A stretch of DNA of 64,000 bases. Origin: an uncultured bacterium (GTDB taxonomy: Bacteria > Vulcanimicrobiota > Xenobia > Xenobiales > Xenobiaceae). This document shows, piece by piece, positions 34,493-42,285 of the stretch. Under the pieces are notes generated by a model. That model had not been told where the DNA came from. It did no database searches and worked only from the letters and a program-made list of their open reading frames with translations. The DNA is taken from the NCBI GenBank assembly GCA_934621605.1, contig CAKTUZ010000008.1, positions 26,524 to 90,523 on the forward strand, written 5' to 3'. Positions within the stretch are counted from its first letter, which is position 1. The number at the start of each line of letters is the position of its first letter. Both the position numbers and the translations under genes were made by a program.

Positions 34493-34521
34493 TTGACAGT
34501 CGAGCTTACTTTGTGTAATAT
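34493..34521 (+). promoter_or_regulatory. Strong sigma70-type promoter of tRNA-Tyr
   Basis: TTGACA (34493-34498), exact 17-bp spacer, TAATAT (34516-34521). Transcription should begin about 7 nt before the tRNA. Confidence 0.85.
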
Positions 34522-34533
34522 ACTCCACGTTAC

Positions 34534-34620
34534 GGGTACGTGGCAGAGTGGACAATTGCATCAGACTGTAAATCTGACGCGCGACGCGCTACAGAGGTTC
34601 GAATCCTTTCGTGCCCACCA
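34534..34620 (+). tRNA. tRNA-Tyr (anticodon GTA)
   Basis: GGGTACG pairs with CGTGCCC as acceptor stem. The anticodon arm is CAGACTGTAAATCTG with GTA, followed by a long type II variable arm and a GGTTCGAATCC T-arm. CCA is encoded. 87 nt. Confidence 0.96.
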
Positions 34621-34635
34621 TATAAGAAAAGAAAG

Positions 34636-34669
34636 TCCGAGTCGGCAAGAGCTGACCCGGATTTTTTTT
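34636..34669 (+). terminator. Terminator after tRNA-Tyr
   Basis: TCCG/CGGA outer and GTCGGC/GCTGAC inner stem around AAGA, followed by eight T. Confidence 0.8.
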
Positions 34670-34698
34670 GTTTATGGCGTATTTGAACTTAAAGCAAT

Positions 34699-34721
34699 TT
34701 CTCTCACCAGTGGTGAGAGAA
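34699..34721. repeat. Perfect 11-bp palindrome upstream of the YhcG-like gene
   Basis: TTCTCTCACCA and TGGTGAGAGAA are separated by one base. The half-site recurs at 34734-34750 and inside the gene at 35071-35087 (identical 17 bases starting TTGGTGAGAGAAA). Confidence 0.8.
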
Positions 34722-34772
34722 TTAGATCCAGTTTTGGTGAGAGAAATTTCCTAAAGCTAGGGGAGCGCGAGC

Positions 34773-35772
34773 ATGGATAAAGATTTAGTTGTATCAGGGC
34801 AAAATTTCGACGATATTTTAGCTATTGTTAGCAACGCACGCTTGCGAGCTGCCCAAGCTGTCAATGCCGAACTAATCAATATGTATTGGGAAATAGGTTC
34901 CTATATCAGCCAACGAGTCAAAAATATGGGCTGGGGGACGCAGTGTAGTAGCCGATTTTTCCGCTTTTTTGCAAAGGCAAGAGTCCTCTTGCAAAGGCTT
35001 TTCCGCGCAAAACATTTGGCGAATGAAGCAATTTTACGAAACATACTGCCAAAATGAAAAACTCTCGCTATTGGTGAGAGAAATTTCTTGGAGCAACAAT
35101 TTGCTGATTATGGTTGGTTGCAAAAACGACCAAGCGCGTGAGTTCTACATTAGGTTATGCATTAAATATCACTACACAAAAAGAGAACTTGAGCGCCAAA
35201 TAAATAGCATGTTATATGAGCGCTCTATGCTTTCTCAAGAAAAATATAAGGCAGTTTTGGCTAAAAATGAGGGCTTAACCGCTTTGCGTGACGCTTATGT
35301 TTTTGAATTTTTAGATTTGCCAGAATCTTATAAAGAAAAAGATTTGCGCCGTCAAATAGTCTCTAATTTAAAAGATTTCATTCTCGAATTTGGCAAAGAC
35401 TTTGCTTTTGTGGGAGAAGAATATCGCTTGCAGGTTGGCAATACCGATTTCTTCATCGATTTGTTGTTCTACAATCGTGTACTCTCTTGCTTGGTGGCTA
35501 TTGAATTGAAGATTGGAATTTTTAAGCCCGAGCATTTAGGTCAGCTCAATTTCTATTTAGAAGCTTTAGATCGTGATGTAAAGTTGCCCAACGAAAATCC
35601 CAGCGTAGGCCTAATTCTTTGTACTAGCAAAGATGATGCCGTCGTTGAGTATGCCTTAAGTAGAAGTTTGTCTCCAGCTATGGTCGCTGATTATACTTTG
35701 CATTTGCCTAAAAAAGAAATATTGGCCAACAAATTGCGCGAATTAGCCGATTTAGCAGACGAAGGCAAATAA
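34773..35772 (+). pseudogene. YhcG/DUF1016-type PDDEXK nuclease, frameshifted
   Basis: Two frames together spell one DUF1016 protein of about 330 aa. The first (from ATG 34773) gives LRAAQAVNAELINMYWEIG, the N-terminal helical domain, to KNMGWG. The second resumes at VVADFSAFLQRQES and runs on through GFSAQNIWRMKQFYETY, REISWSNNLL and EFYIRLCIKY. Then comes the nuclease core VGEEYRLQVGNTDFFIDLLF, LVAIELKIG and LGQLNFYLEAL. Removing one G from the G5 run at 34934-34938 rejoins them without other change. This is either a recent inactivation, phase variation at a homopolymer, or a sequencing error. Family members occur with R-M loci. Confidence 0.85.
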
Positions 35773-35844
35773 CCAAGTTATTAACTTTTAGCTACTATTT
35801 TAGGTTATAATAAAAATGATAATAAATAAGGCTTGGTAAAAATT

Positions 35845-36675
35845 ATGCTGCTTAAAGAATTACAAGAAAAATTGGCCGATAAGTTTTGGCCTATAATCGG
35901 TTTTTTGTCTTTTTGTGCAGTTGTGGCTTTCACTGTTTATTGTTGTAAAGAGCAAAGCAATCAAGAAGAATTTGTGGCTAAGCTGCCGCAAATTAATAGT
36001 CGAGCTGAACTAGACAAAGCTTTGCAAGAGCAGCCTGCACTTTATGTCGTAATGAAAGCGCCTATTAGCGGTCAGGCGGCCAACGATCCTTTTCATATTT
36101 TGGCCAATCCTCAAGTGGCCGTTTACTATCGTCATGAAGCATACCAAGAACACGAAGAATACGATTCCGACGATAACGATTATGGGACAACTAGCTACAG
36201 TTGGGTTAAAGTACGCGGAAGCTTGTTGCATAAATCTAAGCAAACTTATATTTATGACAATGTGCCCTTAGATATTGTTCCCTGTCAAATTAGTAATTGG
36301 GAAGCTGTTCGAGATTTGAAAGAGTTGAGCGCCGATTTCCAGGAGGCGGACAGAAAGATCAACTTTGCTTCTGGCAACTTCTTTTATCCGCAAGGGCGTG
36401 GCAACTATGAGGATAATGAACGCTATGGTATCTATGTGGTCAAGCAAAAGGCGCCTGTCAGTTTTTTTGCCCAAATTGGTCAGGGGCAAGTTAAGGTTTG
36501 TGCTGTAGGGAAAGACAGACAGCTTTTATTTACAGCTGAAGATAAGCCTGCTGTCATTGTTAATGGTGAAAAGAAAGATTTGGCTTACGGACTTTATGAA
36601 AGCTGTATTGGCTGGCTAATTGGCGTTTGGGCAGCTTTTATTTCTGCTGTAGCTATGTATAAAATTTTGAAATGA
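35845..36675 (+). CDS. Membrane protein with N- and C-terminal TM segments, unknown
   Basis: 276 aa from ATG 35845. A hydrophobic segment near residues 15-33 (IIGFLSFCAVVAFTVYCC) and one near the C-terminus (GWLIGVWAAFISAVAMYKIL) enclose a ~200-aa soluble domain. ALYVVMKAPISGQAA, VAVYYRHEAYQEHEE and YSWVKVRGSLL vaguely recall GIDE-type membrane proteins, but the match is weak. Its last 23 bp overlap the convergent toxin gene. Confidence 0.6.
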   Translation: MLLKELQEKLADKFWPIIGFLSFCAVVAFTVYCCKEQSNQEEFVAKLPQINSRAELDKALQEQPALYVVMKAPISGQAANDPFHILANPQVAVYYRHEAYQEHEEYDSDDNDYGTTSYSWVKVRGSLLHKSKQTYIYDNVPLDIVPCQISNWEAVRDLKELSADFQEADRKINFASGNFFYPQGRGNYEDNERYGIYVVKQKAPVSFFAQIGQGQVKVCAVGKDRQLLFTAEDKPAVIVNGEKKDLAYGLYESCIGWLIGVWAAFISAVAMYKILK

Positions 36676-37138
36676 TGGGGGCTTTAAATTTTTTTACTTT
36701 TCCATAACCTTCACTGTTAGTCAGGTTATGATGAGGATCCAACCAAACGATATAAAAAATATTTCCGTCTAATACTCCGATTACGCGACCTTTGCTTTTA
36801 TTGATGCGAAATTGATAAAATTCGCATTGCTCAAGCTCTTTTGGTGGCTTGGTGTTGGCACTTTTCCAATTGACTGGGTGTAGGTCGAAATTGCTGCTTT
36901 TAAGCTCTTGAAAAGTGCGTTTACTAAACTCTTTTAAGCGATCTAATAAGGTAATAAACCACTCTGATTCAACAGGGCCTTTATTTGAACCCAAATTAAA
37001 AAGTTCATGTTCTCTGTCAAAATAGGAAAAAGAAATAGTAAAAGCTCCACTCTTTAGCTCTTCAGAATAACGAGATTTTACGTCACCAAACGTTTTTTCT
37101 GTTTTTTGAGGTTTGGTAACTTTAAACTTTTTACTCAC
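36653..37138 (-). CDS. Putative toxin of a Panacea (DUF4065) pair
   Basis: 161 aa, start GTG 37138, overlapping the DUF4065 gene by 8 bp. The C-terminal half FYQFRINKSKGRVIGVLDG, NIFYIVWLDPHHNL is typical of the small basic partners next to DUF4065 antitoxins and recalls a RelE-like beta sheet. The N-terminus is Lys-rich. Toxin activity is inferred from position. Confidence 0.65.
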   Translation of the reverse strand: MSKKFKVTKPQKTEKTFGDVKSRYSEELKSGAFTISFSYFDREHELFNLGSNKGPVESEWFITLLDRLKEFSKRTFQELKSSNFDLHPVNWKSANTKPPKELEQCEFYQFRINKSKGRVIGVLDGNIFYIVWLDPHHNLTNSEGYGKVKKFKAPIISKFYT

Positions 37139-37580
37139 CCTGATCCTCTTTGAAAAGCTCTTTATAAAATTCTTTCATGCTTTTTAAAGTGATCTCACCT
37201 GTGCAAGTAGCCAGAGGTGGCAGGTCTTTCCTGACTTCCTGCCAAGGACGCTCGGCATGAGTGATTCTTTCTAATTGATCGCCGTCAAATTCTAAGTATG
37301 TGTTGGCTACAGTTTGCAGCACGTCTAAAGTTTTGGCACTAAATTCTTGGAGCTCGCCTTTATACCGAGGAATATCCTGCCAGCCGTAGTCTGAATATTT
37401 TTTATATAACGTAGGAACAACCGGCCCATGCACCCAGGCTTCAATGCGATCCTTAAATAAAGGCTCGTCTAAAAGTGTATAATGCCAAGCTTGAGCGTAG
37501 TAACAAAGTTTTTGCAGCTTTTTGTGGGTCATGCTTTCTTTGCTAAGAAACCAGTTAGCTATATCAAAAACTGAATACAT
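37131..37580 (-). CDS. Panacea-domain antitoxin (DUF4065, SocA/GepA family)
   Basis: 149 aa. VFDIANWFLSKESMTHKKLQ, KLCYYAQAWHYTLLDEPLF, RIEAWVHGPVVPTLYKKY and ITHAERPWQEVRKDL define the Panacea domain, which neutralises many unrelated toxins. AAAGGAG precedes ATG 37580. CTACA-N7-TGTAG near the promoter (37600-37620) may be the operator. It is divergent from hsdM. Confidence 0.88.
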   Translation of the reverse strand: MYSVFDIANWFLSKESMTHKKLQKLCYYAQAWHYTLLDEPLFKDRIEAWVHGPVVPTLYKKYSDYGWQDIPRYKGELQEFSAKTLDVLQTVANTYLEFDGDQLERITHAERPWQEVRKDLPPLATCTGEITLKSMKEFYKELFKEDQGE

Positions 37581-37713
37581 ACTGCACTCCTTTATGATTC
37601 TTTCTACATGTATATTGTAGCATAGTTCAGCTAACCTAGCCTAGGGAAAAAGTGTTCGCTAGTTGAATGCTGAAAGCCAATTGCGAGTAGAAATTAAAAG
37701 GAACAAAAACATT

Positions 37714-39264
37714 ATGGCCAAGGCGAAAAAAGAGAAAAAACAGGCGGAGCAAAGCTTTGAAGCTAAACTTTGGGAGGCTGCCAACAAGCTGCGCGACACT
37801 TTGGATGCCTCCGAATATAAAACGGTCATTTTGGGCCTAATTTTCTTAAAGTATATTTCCGACCGCTGTGAAGCCAGACAAGCTGAAATAGAAGCTGAAG
37901 GCGGTGATATTAGTGAGCCAGATGAATACTTGGCGGAAAATGTTTGTATCGTTCCCGAAAAAGCTCGCTGGCCGTATGTCGCTTCTTATGCAAATAAAGA
38001 AGAAATAGGCCAAGTTATTGATGAGGCTATGCTGGCTATCGAAAATGCCAATGATAAATTCCGGGGCAAAAATATTCTGCCTAAAAATTTTGCTCGCCAC
38101 GAATTAGATAAGGTTCGCTTAGGCGAGGTAGTAAGAATTTTTGACAATCTTCCTTTGCACGATCCTAAGCAAGAACGCGACATTTTAGGCAGAGCTTATG
38201 AATACTGCTTGGCTAAATTTGCCGAGGGAGAAGCTCAAAAAGCCGGCCAATTTTACACTCCCGCTTGTATTGTGCGTACTATTGTAGAAATTTTGCAACC
38301 TTACAGCGGCCGTGTTTATGATCCTTGCTGCGGCTCCGGCGGTATGTTTGTCCAATCGGCTAAGTTTATTGAGAAGCACGGCGGCCAGAGCGATGATATT
38401 TCTATTTATGGCCAAGAGAGTAATCTTAATACCTACAAAATGGCCCACATGAATTTAGCTATTCGCGGTTTAGAGGCTAACATTCAATGTGGCAATACTT
38501 TTACTGATGATAAGCACGCTGCGCGAGAAGCTAAAGATGGCCAAAATGGCAAGGAAGCCTTAAAATTCGATTTTATTATGGCTAATCCGCCTTTTAATAT
38601 GGATGATTGGCACGCGGACAAATTAAAAGATGATGTTCGTTTTAAAACCTACGGTACGCCACCTGAAGGTAATGCCAACTTTGCTTGGTTTGAGCATATG
38701 ATTTATCACTTGAGCGACAAGGGGCGCTTAGGTTGCGTTATGGCCAATGGCTCTCTTTCTTCTCAAGAGAGTGGAGAAGGGGAGATCCGCCGCAACATAA
38801 TTAAAGCTGATTTAGTGGAAGCTATTATCGCTTTGCCAGCTAAGCTTTTTTACACTACCCAAATTCCCGCTTGTTTGTGGTTTTTAGCTAAAGATAAGAA
38901 GCAAAAAGGCAAGACGCTCTTTATCGACGCTCGCCAATTAGGCCGAGTTGTTACGCGCAAATTATCCGAGCTTACTGAAGCTGATATTGAAAAAATGGCT
39001 GCTACTTACAATGCTTTTGCCGAAGGTAAGTTAGAAAACGAGGCCGGCTTCTGCGCTGTAGTTTCTACTGAGGATATTGCTAAGCAAGATTATATTCTTA
39101 CGCCCGGTCGCTATGTAGGTATAGCCGAACAAGAAGACGACGGCGAACCCTTTGCCGAGAAGATGGCCCGTTTAACTAAAGAGCTGAGTTCGCTTTTTGC
39201 TCAGTCGCACCAATTGGAAGCAGAAATAAAAGAAAAACTGGGGGCTATCGGTTATGAAATCTAG
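37714..39264 (+). CDS. hsdM: Type I restriction-modification DNA methyltransferase subunit HsdM
   Basis: 516 aa from ATG 37714 (AAAGGAAC upstream; the frame is open to 37663). N-terminal helical HsdM_N (LWEAANKLRDTLDASEYKTV, GLIFLKYISDRCEARQ), then an N6-adenine methyltransferase: AGQFYTPACIVRTIVEIL, VYDPCCGSGGMFVQ (SAM site) and FIMANPPFNMDDW (NPPF catalytic motif). Makes m6A at the site chosen by HsdS. It overlaps the following hsdS by 11 bp. Confidence 0.96.
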   Translation: MAKAKKEKKQAEQSFEAKLWEAANKLRDTLDASEYKTVILGLIFLKYISDRCEARQAEIEAEGGDISEPDEYLAENVCIVPEKARWPYVASYANKEEIGQVIDEAMLAIENANDKFRGKNILPKNFARHELDKVRLGEVVRIFDNLPLHDPKQERDILGRAYEYCLAKFAEGEAQKAGQFYTPACIVRTIVEILQPYSGRVYDPCCGSGGMFVQSAKFIEKHGGQSDDISIYGQESNLNTYKMAHMNLAIRGLEANIQCGNTFTDDKHAAREAKDGQNGKEALKFDFIMANPPFNMDDWHADKLKDDVRFKTYGTPPEGNANFAWFEHMIYHLSDKGRLGCVMANGSLSSQESGEGEIRRNIIKADLVEAIIALPAKLFYTTQIPACLWFLAKDKKQKGKTLFIDARQLGRVVTRKLSELTEADIEKMAATYNAFAEGKLENEAGFCAVVSTEDIAKQDYILTPGRYVGIAEQEDDGEPFAEKMARLTKELSSLFAQSHQLEAEIKEKLGAIGYEI

Positions 39265-39835
39265 TTGGAAAAGTGCAAAACTTGGTGAATTTATTGAAAT
39301 ATTGCCTGGGTTCGCTTTTAAGAGTAAAGATTTTTTGCTAAATGGTGTTCCTGTTGTTAAGATCTCAAATGTTACTCCGCCGTGCGTTTCTTTGGAAAAA
39401 GCGACATATGTTTCAGAAGAAATTGCAGATCAGCATAGCGATTATATTCTGCGTTATGGGGACGTTTTAATTGCTATGACAGGTTCGCATGTAGAACAGT
39501 GGAGCTCTGCTGTTGGACGTGTCGCTAGGGTGAGGTATAACGCCAGTTCACTTTTAAATCAACGCGTCGGTAAAGTTGTTATAAGGGATACATCAAAAGC
39601 AGATCTAGACTTTATATATTATTTTCTTATACAAGACATTGTGAGAAAAGAGTTAGCAACTGGTGCAACAGGTAGTGCCAGCCAAGCTAATATAAGCCCT
39701 GATCAAATTAAAAATTTAGAGATACCTCGTTTGGAGTTAAATACACAAAAGCAAATATCAAGTATACTTTCGGCTTTAGATAAAAAAATTGCTATCAATA
39801 AAGCGATAAATAAAAATTTACCGGTCTGCGCTTAA
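39254..39835 (+). CDS. hsdS: Half-length specificity subunit HsdS (one target-recognition domain)
   Basis: 193 aa: one TRD (LGEFIEILPGFAFKSKDFLL, ISNVTPPCV, LRYGDVLIAMTGSHVEQW) and the first helix of the central conserved region (QKQISSILSALDKKIAINKAINKNL), then PVCA and a stop. A complete HsdS is about 400 aa. The break occurs exactly after AINKNL, whose DNA (18 bp) recurs inverted in the opposite hsdS. Inverting 39821-40556 would fuse this half to the second TRD and give a 417-aa HsdS behind hsdM. Confidence 0.88.
   Translation: MKSSWKSAKLGEFIEILPGFAFKSKDFLLNGVPVVKISNVTPPCVSLEKATYVSEEIADQHSDYILRYGDVLIAMTGSHVEQWSSAVGRVARVRYNASSLLNQRVGKVVIRDTSKADLDFIYYFLIQDIVRKELATGATGSASQANISPDQIKNLEIPRLELNTQKQISSILSALDKKIAINKAINKNLPVCA
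39803..39820 (+). repeat. Inverted repeat of the hsdS switch, left copy
   Basis: GCGATAAATAAAAATTTA, identical in reverse complement to 40557-40574. It encodes AINKNL in both hsdS frames. Confidence 0.9.
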
Positions 39836-39836
39836 A

Positions 39837-39858
39837 GGCAGCCGCCGCAGCAGCTGCC
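39837..39858. terminator. Hairpin between the convergent hsdS genes
   Basis: GGCAGC (39837-39842) with GCTGCC (39853-39858). It lies inside the segment predicted to invert, so it would end whichever hsdS carries the C-terminal half. Confidence 0.5.
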
Positions 39859-39869
39859 ACTAGTAACAG

Positions 39870-41069
39870 CTATATTTTTACCTGCGAAACATCAATCTCC
39901 CCAGACATTAACTTAGGCAGCAAAGCATCACGAATTTCAGCTAAACGCTGATTTTGTGATAGGTTTTGTCTAATTTTTTCAAATAATGGCGTTATAAGCT
40001 CAGTGTACTCTTGTTTTTCTTTATAATCTAGTAATATAACTGGTAGAGTTTTTATCGTTGTCAAACTCAGATTAGCTTGGACGGCCTGCTGAATCCTACT
40101 TGTATAATAGATACTATGCCAGTTCCCTACAAAAAAACTATACAAGTATTCTGATGAAATAAGACTCGTATCTGGACGGATAATTGCCACAGCTTGATTT
40201 GTATTTGCTGGTAAAATAGAGGCATCAACAAGTGAAAATCTACCTAACGTCCCAGCAATAGTGAATAATATATCTCCAACATTTAATATGGAACGTCTCA
40301 ATATTTCATTAGTTTCGTTATCGATATATGAAAATTTCTGAACATCAAATGAATGGTTTTGCAAAATTGACTCAGCTTTTATAAAATTTACACCATAGTC
40401 TCTAAAAGACATACCAAGAGTAGTAGGGGTTGTGCCTTTTGTTACAACAGAACACAGTTCTTTTAATTCTGTTATTTGAGCATTTGCTGGCATGACACCG
40501 CCAAAGGGTTCGAAATCTACGAACCACGACTTAAATATCGCTTGGGCGGTTGCTTCTAAATTTTTATTTATCGCACAATTAACTTCGATCTTATTATCAA
40601 GCGCAGACAGAACTGCTGCGATAGCCTTTTGTTTTTCTAGTGAAAGTGAAGGTATCTCAAAATCCTTTATTATTTGTGTGTTTAAATTTTGTTGTGCTGC
40701 GCCGTTTGTAAGACTTAACAGTTCGTTATATTTATAGCATATGTAATAATAAATGAAATTATAATCGCCTTTAGTTTCATCAATAATTAAATTACAGCAA
40801 GCCTGGTTAGTTGTTAGTGGAATTTTATTTATGCAGCATTTCGCAGCGGTTGCTCCGTACATGGCAACAATTACGGAATTGCTAGGTATTAACTTGGCAG
40901 CGGACGATTCATAGCCAAGTTGAGTTATCTTTTTCTCTGTGTTGTAAACTCTGTTAAAGCATACTTCTTTGGTATTGAGCCAAGGGATATTTCCGTTATA
41001 ATACTCTTTGATACTGCTGGCCGGAGTTCCGCCACTACATATTTTTGTACACATGTCACCAATTTTCAT
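39870..41069 (-). CDS. hsdS: Full-length specificity subunit HsdS, opposite orientation to hsdM
   Basis: 399 aa with two TRDs. TRD1 is at residues ~1-135 (IGDMCTKICSGGTPASSIKE, SVIVAMYGATAAKCC). The first conserved helix is QKAIAAVLSALDNKIEVNCA, INKNLEATAQAIFKSWFVDF. TRD2 is at ~200-350 (LKELCSVVTKGTTPTTLGMS, VGDILFTIAGTLGRFSL), and the last helix is SQNQRLAEIRDALLPKLMSG. ATG 41069 has GGGAGAGAAG. It starts 24 bp behind the recombinase stop on the same strand. Confidence 0.92.
   Translation of the reverse strand: MKIGDMCTKICSGGTPASSIKEYYNGNIPWLNTKEVCFNRVYNTEKKITQLGYESSAAKLIPSNSVIVAMYGATAAKCCINKIPLTTNQACCNLIIDETKGDYNFIYYYICYKYNELLSLTNGAAQQNLNTQIIKDFEIPSLSLEKQKAIAAVLSALDNKIEVNCAINKNLEATAQAIFKSWFVDFEPFGGVMPANAQITELKELCSVVTKGTTPTTLGMSFRDYGVNFIKAESILQNHSFDVQKFSYIDNETNEILRRSILNVGDILFTIAGTLGRFSLVDASILPANTNQAVAIIRPDTSLISSEYLYSFFVGNWHSIYYTSRIQQAVQANLSLTTIKTLPVILLDYKEKQEYTELITPLFEKIRQNLSQNQRLAEIRDALLPKLMSGEIDVSQVKI
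40557..40574 (-). repeat. Inverted repeat of the hsdS switch, right copy
   Basis: Reverse complement of 39803-39820 over all 18 bases. The 736-bp interval 39821-40556 is the predicted invertible segment. Confidence 0.9.
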
Positions 41070-41093
41070 TATCTTCTCTCCCTTAAAAAAAAC

Positions 41094-42077
41094 TTACCCA
41101 ATATATTTCCTATGCGCTGTTTTTACATTTTGTTGCTTTACCATGGCATAATGCATAGTGGTGTCTATGCGCTCATGGCCCAGCAACTTTTGCAATTGCT
41201 CTACAGGCATACCTTTATCTATAGCCGCTGTAGCCATAGTGCGCCTAAATTTGTGGGGATAAACCTTTGGCAAATTTAAACGTTTGCCCAGCTGGCGCAA
41301 TCTTATTTCTAAGCCGCCAATTTGCAACCTGCGGTAGGGGGCTCGCAAAGAAACAAAAAGGGCCGGGTTGTCGTCTTGGCGGGCGGCCAAGTAATTTTGT
41401 AAGTGAATCTTGGCGCGAGCGTCAAAGTAAACGTAGCGTTCTTTGCTGCCTTTGCCTAAAACAATGCACTCGCGCTCTTCAAAATCGATGTCTGCGCGGT
41501 TTAGTTTTACTAATTCGCCAGCTCGCATACCTGAAGAAGCCAATAAATCGATTAAAGCCAAGTCGCGCTCGTTGGTGCACCTATCGCGCATAACTTCCAA
41601 ATTTTCATCGCTGTAAGTCTCTTTTATTACCTTAGCCGTTTTTATACGCCTAATGCGACGCACCGGACTTTTAATTATAAAGTCCTCATCTTCCAGCCAA
41701 GCGAAAAAACTAGAAAGGTTGCGCCGCACATTATCTATAGTTACTTTACTAACTCCATTAGTTGCCTGGTAGCTAGTTAAATAAGCTCGCAAATCGTCGG
41801 TAGTAATTTGGCGCACCTCTTTGCCAATAGCTTGTAAGACTGCCTCTATGCTCTTTTGATAATAAGCTAAAGTCTTTTCTGAGCAGCCTTCTAACTTCTT
41901 AGCCGTAATAAAAGCTGCCAACAAACTGTCGCTGTCTAATTTGGCTTCCGCTTCCAAAGTATCTGTATCCAAACCTTGCAAAATAGTTTCCAAAACTTTG
42001 CTTAATTTTATCATTTGCATCGAGTTTAAATAGGGTAGCATTCTCATTTTGACTTCTTCTATCAGCTCTTTTCTCAT
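41094..42077 (-). CDS. Tyrosine recombinase (XerC/integrase fold), probable hsdS invertase
   Basis: 327 aa from ATG 42077 (an in-frame TTG lies at 42122). It has an N-terminal SAM-like core-binding domain (SEKTLAYYQKSIEAVLQAIG) and a C-terminal catalytic domain with RHRY residues: Arg in SGMRAGELVKL, Lys in GKGSKERYV, HKFRR, LGHERIDTTMHYA with nucleophilic Tyr. Related recombinases next to hsdS genes invert them in other bacteria. It lies between hsdS and hsdR, leftward. Confidence 0.9.
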   Translation of the reverse strand: MRKELIEEVKMRMLPYLNSMQMIKLSKVLETILQGLDTDTLEAEAKLDSDSLLAAFITAKKLEGCSEKTLAYYQKSIEAVLQAIGKEVRQITTDDLRAYLTSYQATNGVSKVTIDNVRRNLSSFFAWLEDEDFIIKSPVRRIRRIKTAKVIKETYSDENLEVMRDRCTNERDLALIDLLASSGMRAGELVKLNRADIDFEERECIVLGKGSKERYVYFDARAKIHLQNYLAARQDDNPALFVSLRAPYRRLQIGGLEIRLRQLGKRLNLPKVYPHKFRRTMATAAIDKGMPVEQLQKLLGHERIDTTMHYAMVKQQNVKTAHRKYIG

Positions 42078-42285
42078 AGGTGGCGCTCTTCTCTTGCTTA
42101 AAATTAAAAATATTCTCTCCAAAAATGGTACAAGCAGCCAAAATCGCTTAAAAGTTGGCAGGCAAACTTATAAGCTTGGCTAAACTACTTTAACTATTTG
42201 CCAATAGCTGCTTGCTTAAAAGGGAAGTATGGCAAAATTGGGCTGTTTAGGCAATGTGATAGCGCCAAGAAGTTAAGGTTGAGTT

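Noticed and set aside
38185..38448. Minus-strand frame inside hsdM
   Set aside because: Fully inside an intact hsdM with conserved motifs; no evidence of its own.
41094..42077. Prophage or integrative element integrase
   Set aside because: No phage or conjugation genes nearby; position beside inverted hsdS halves favours a local invertase.
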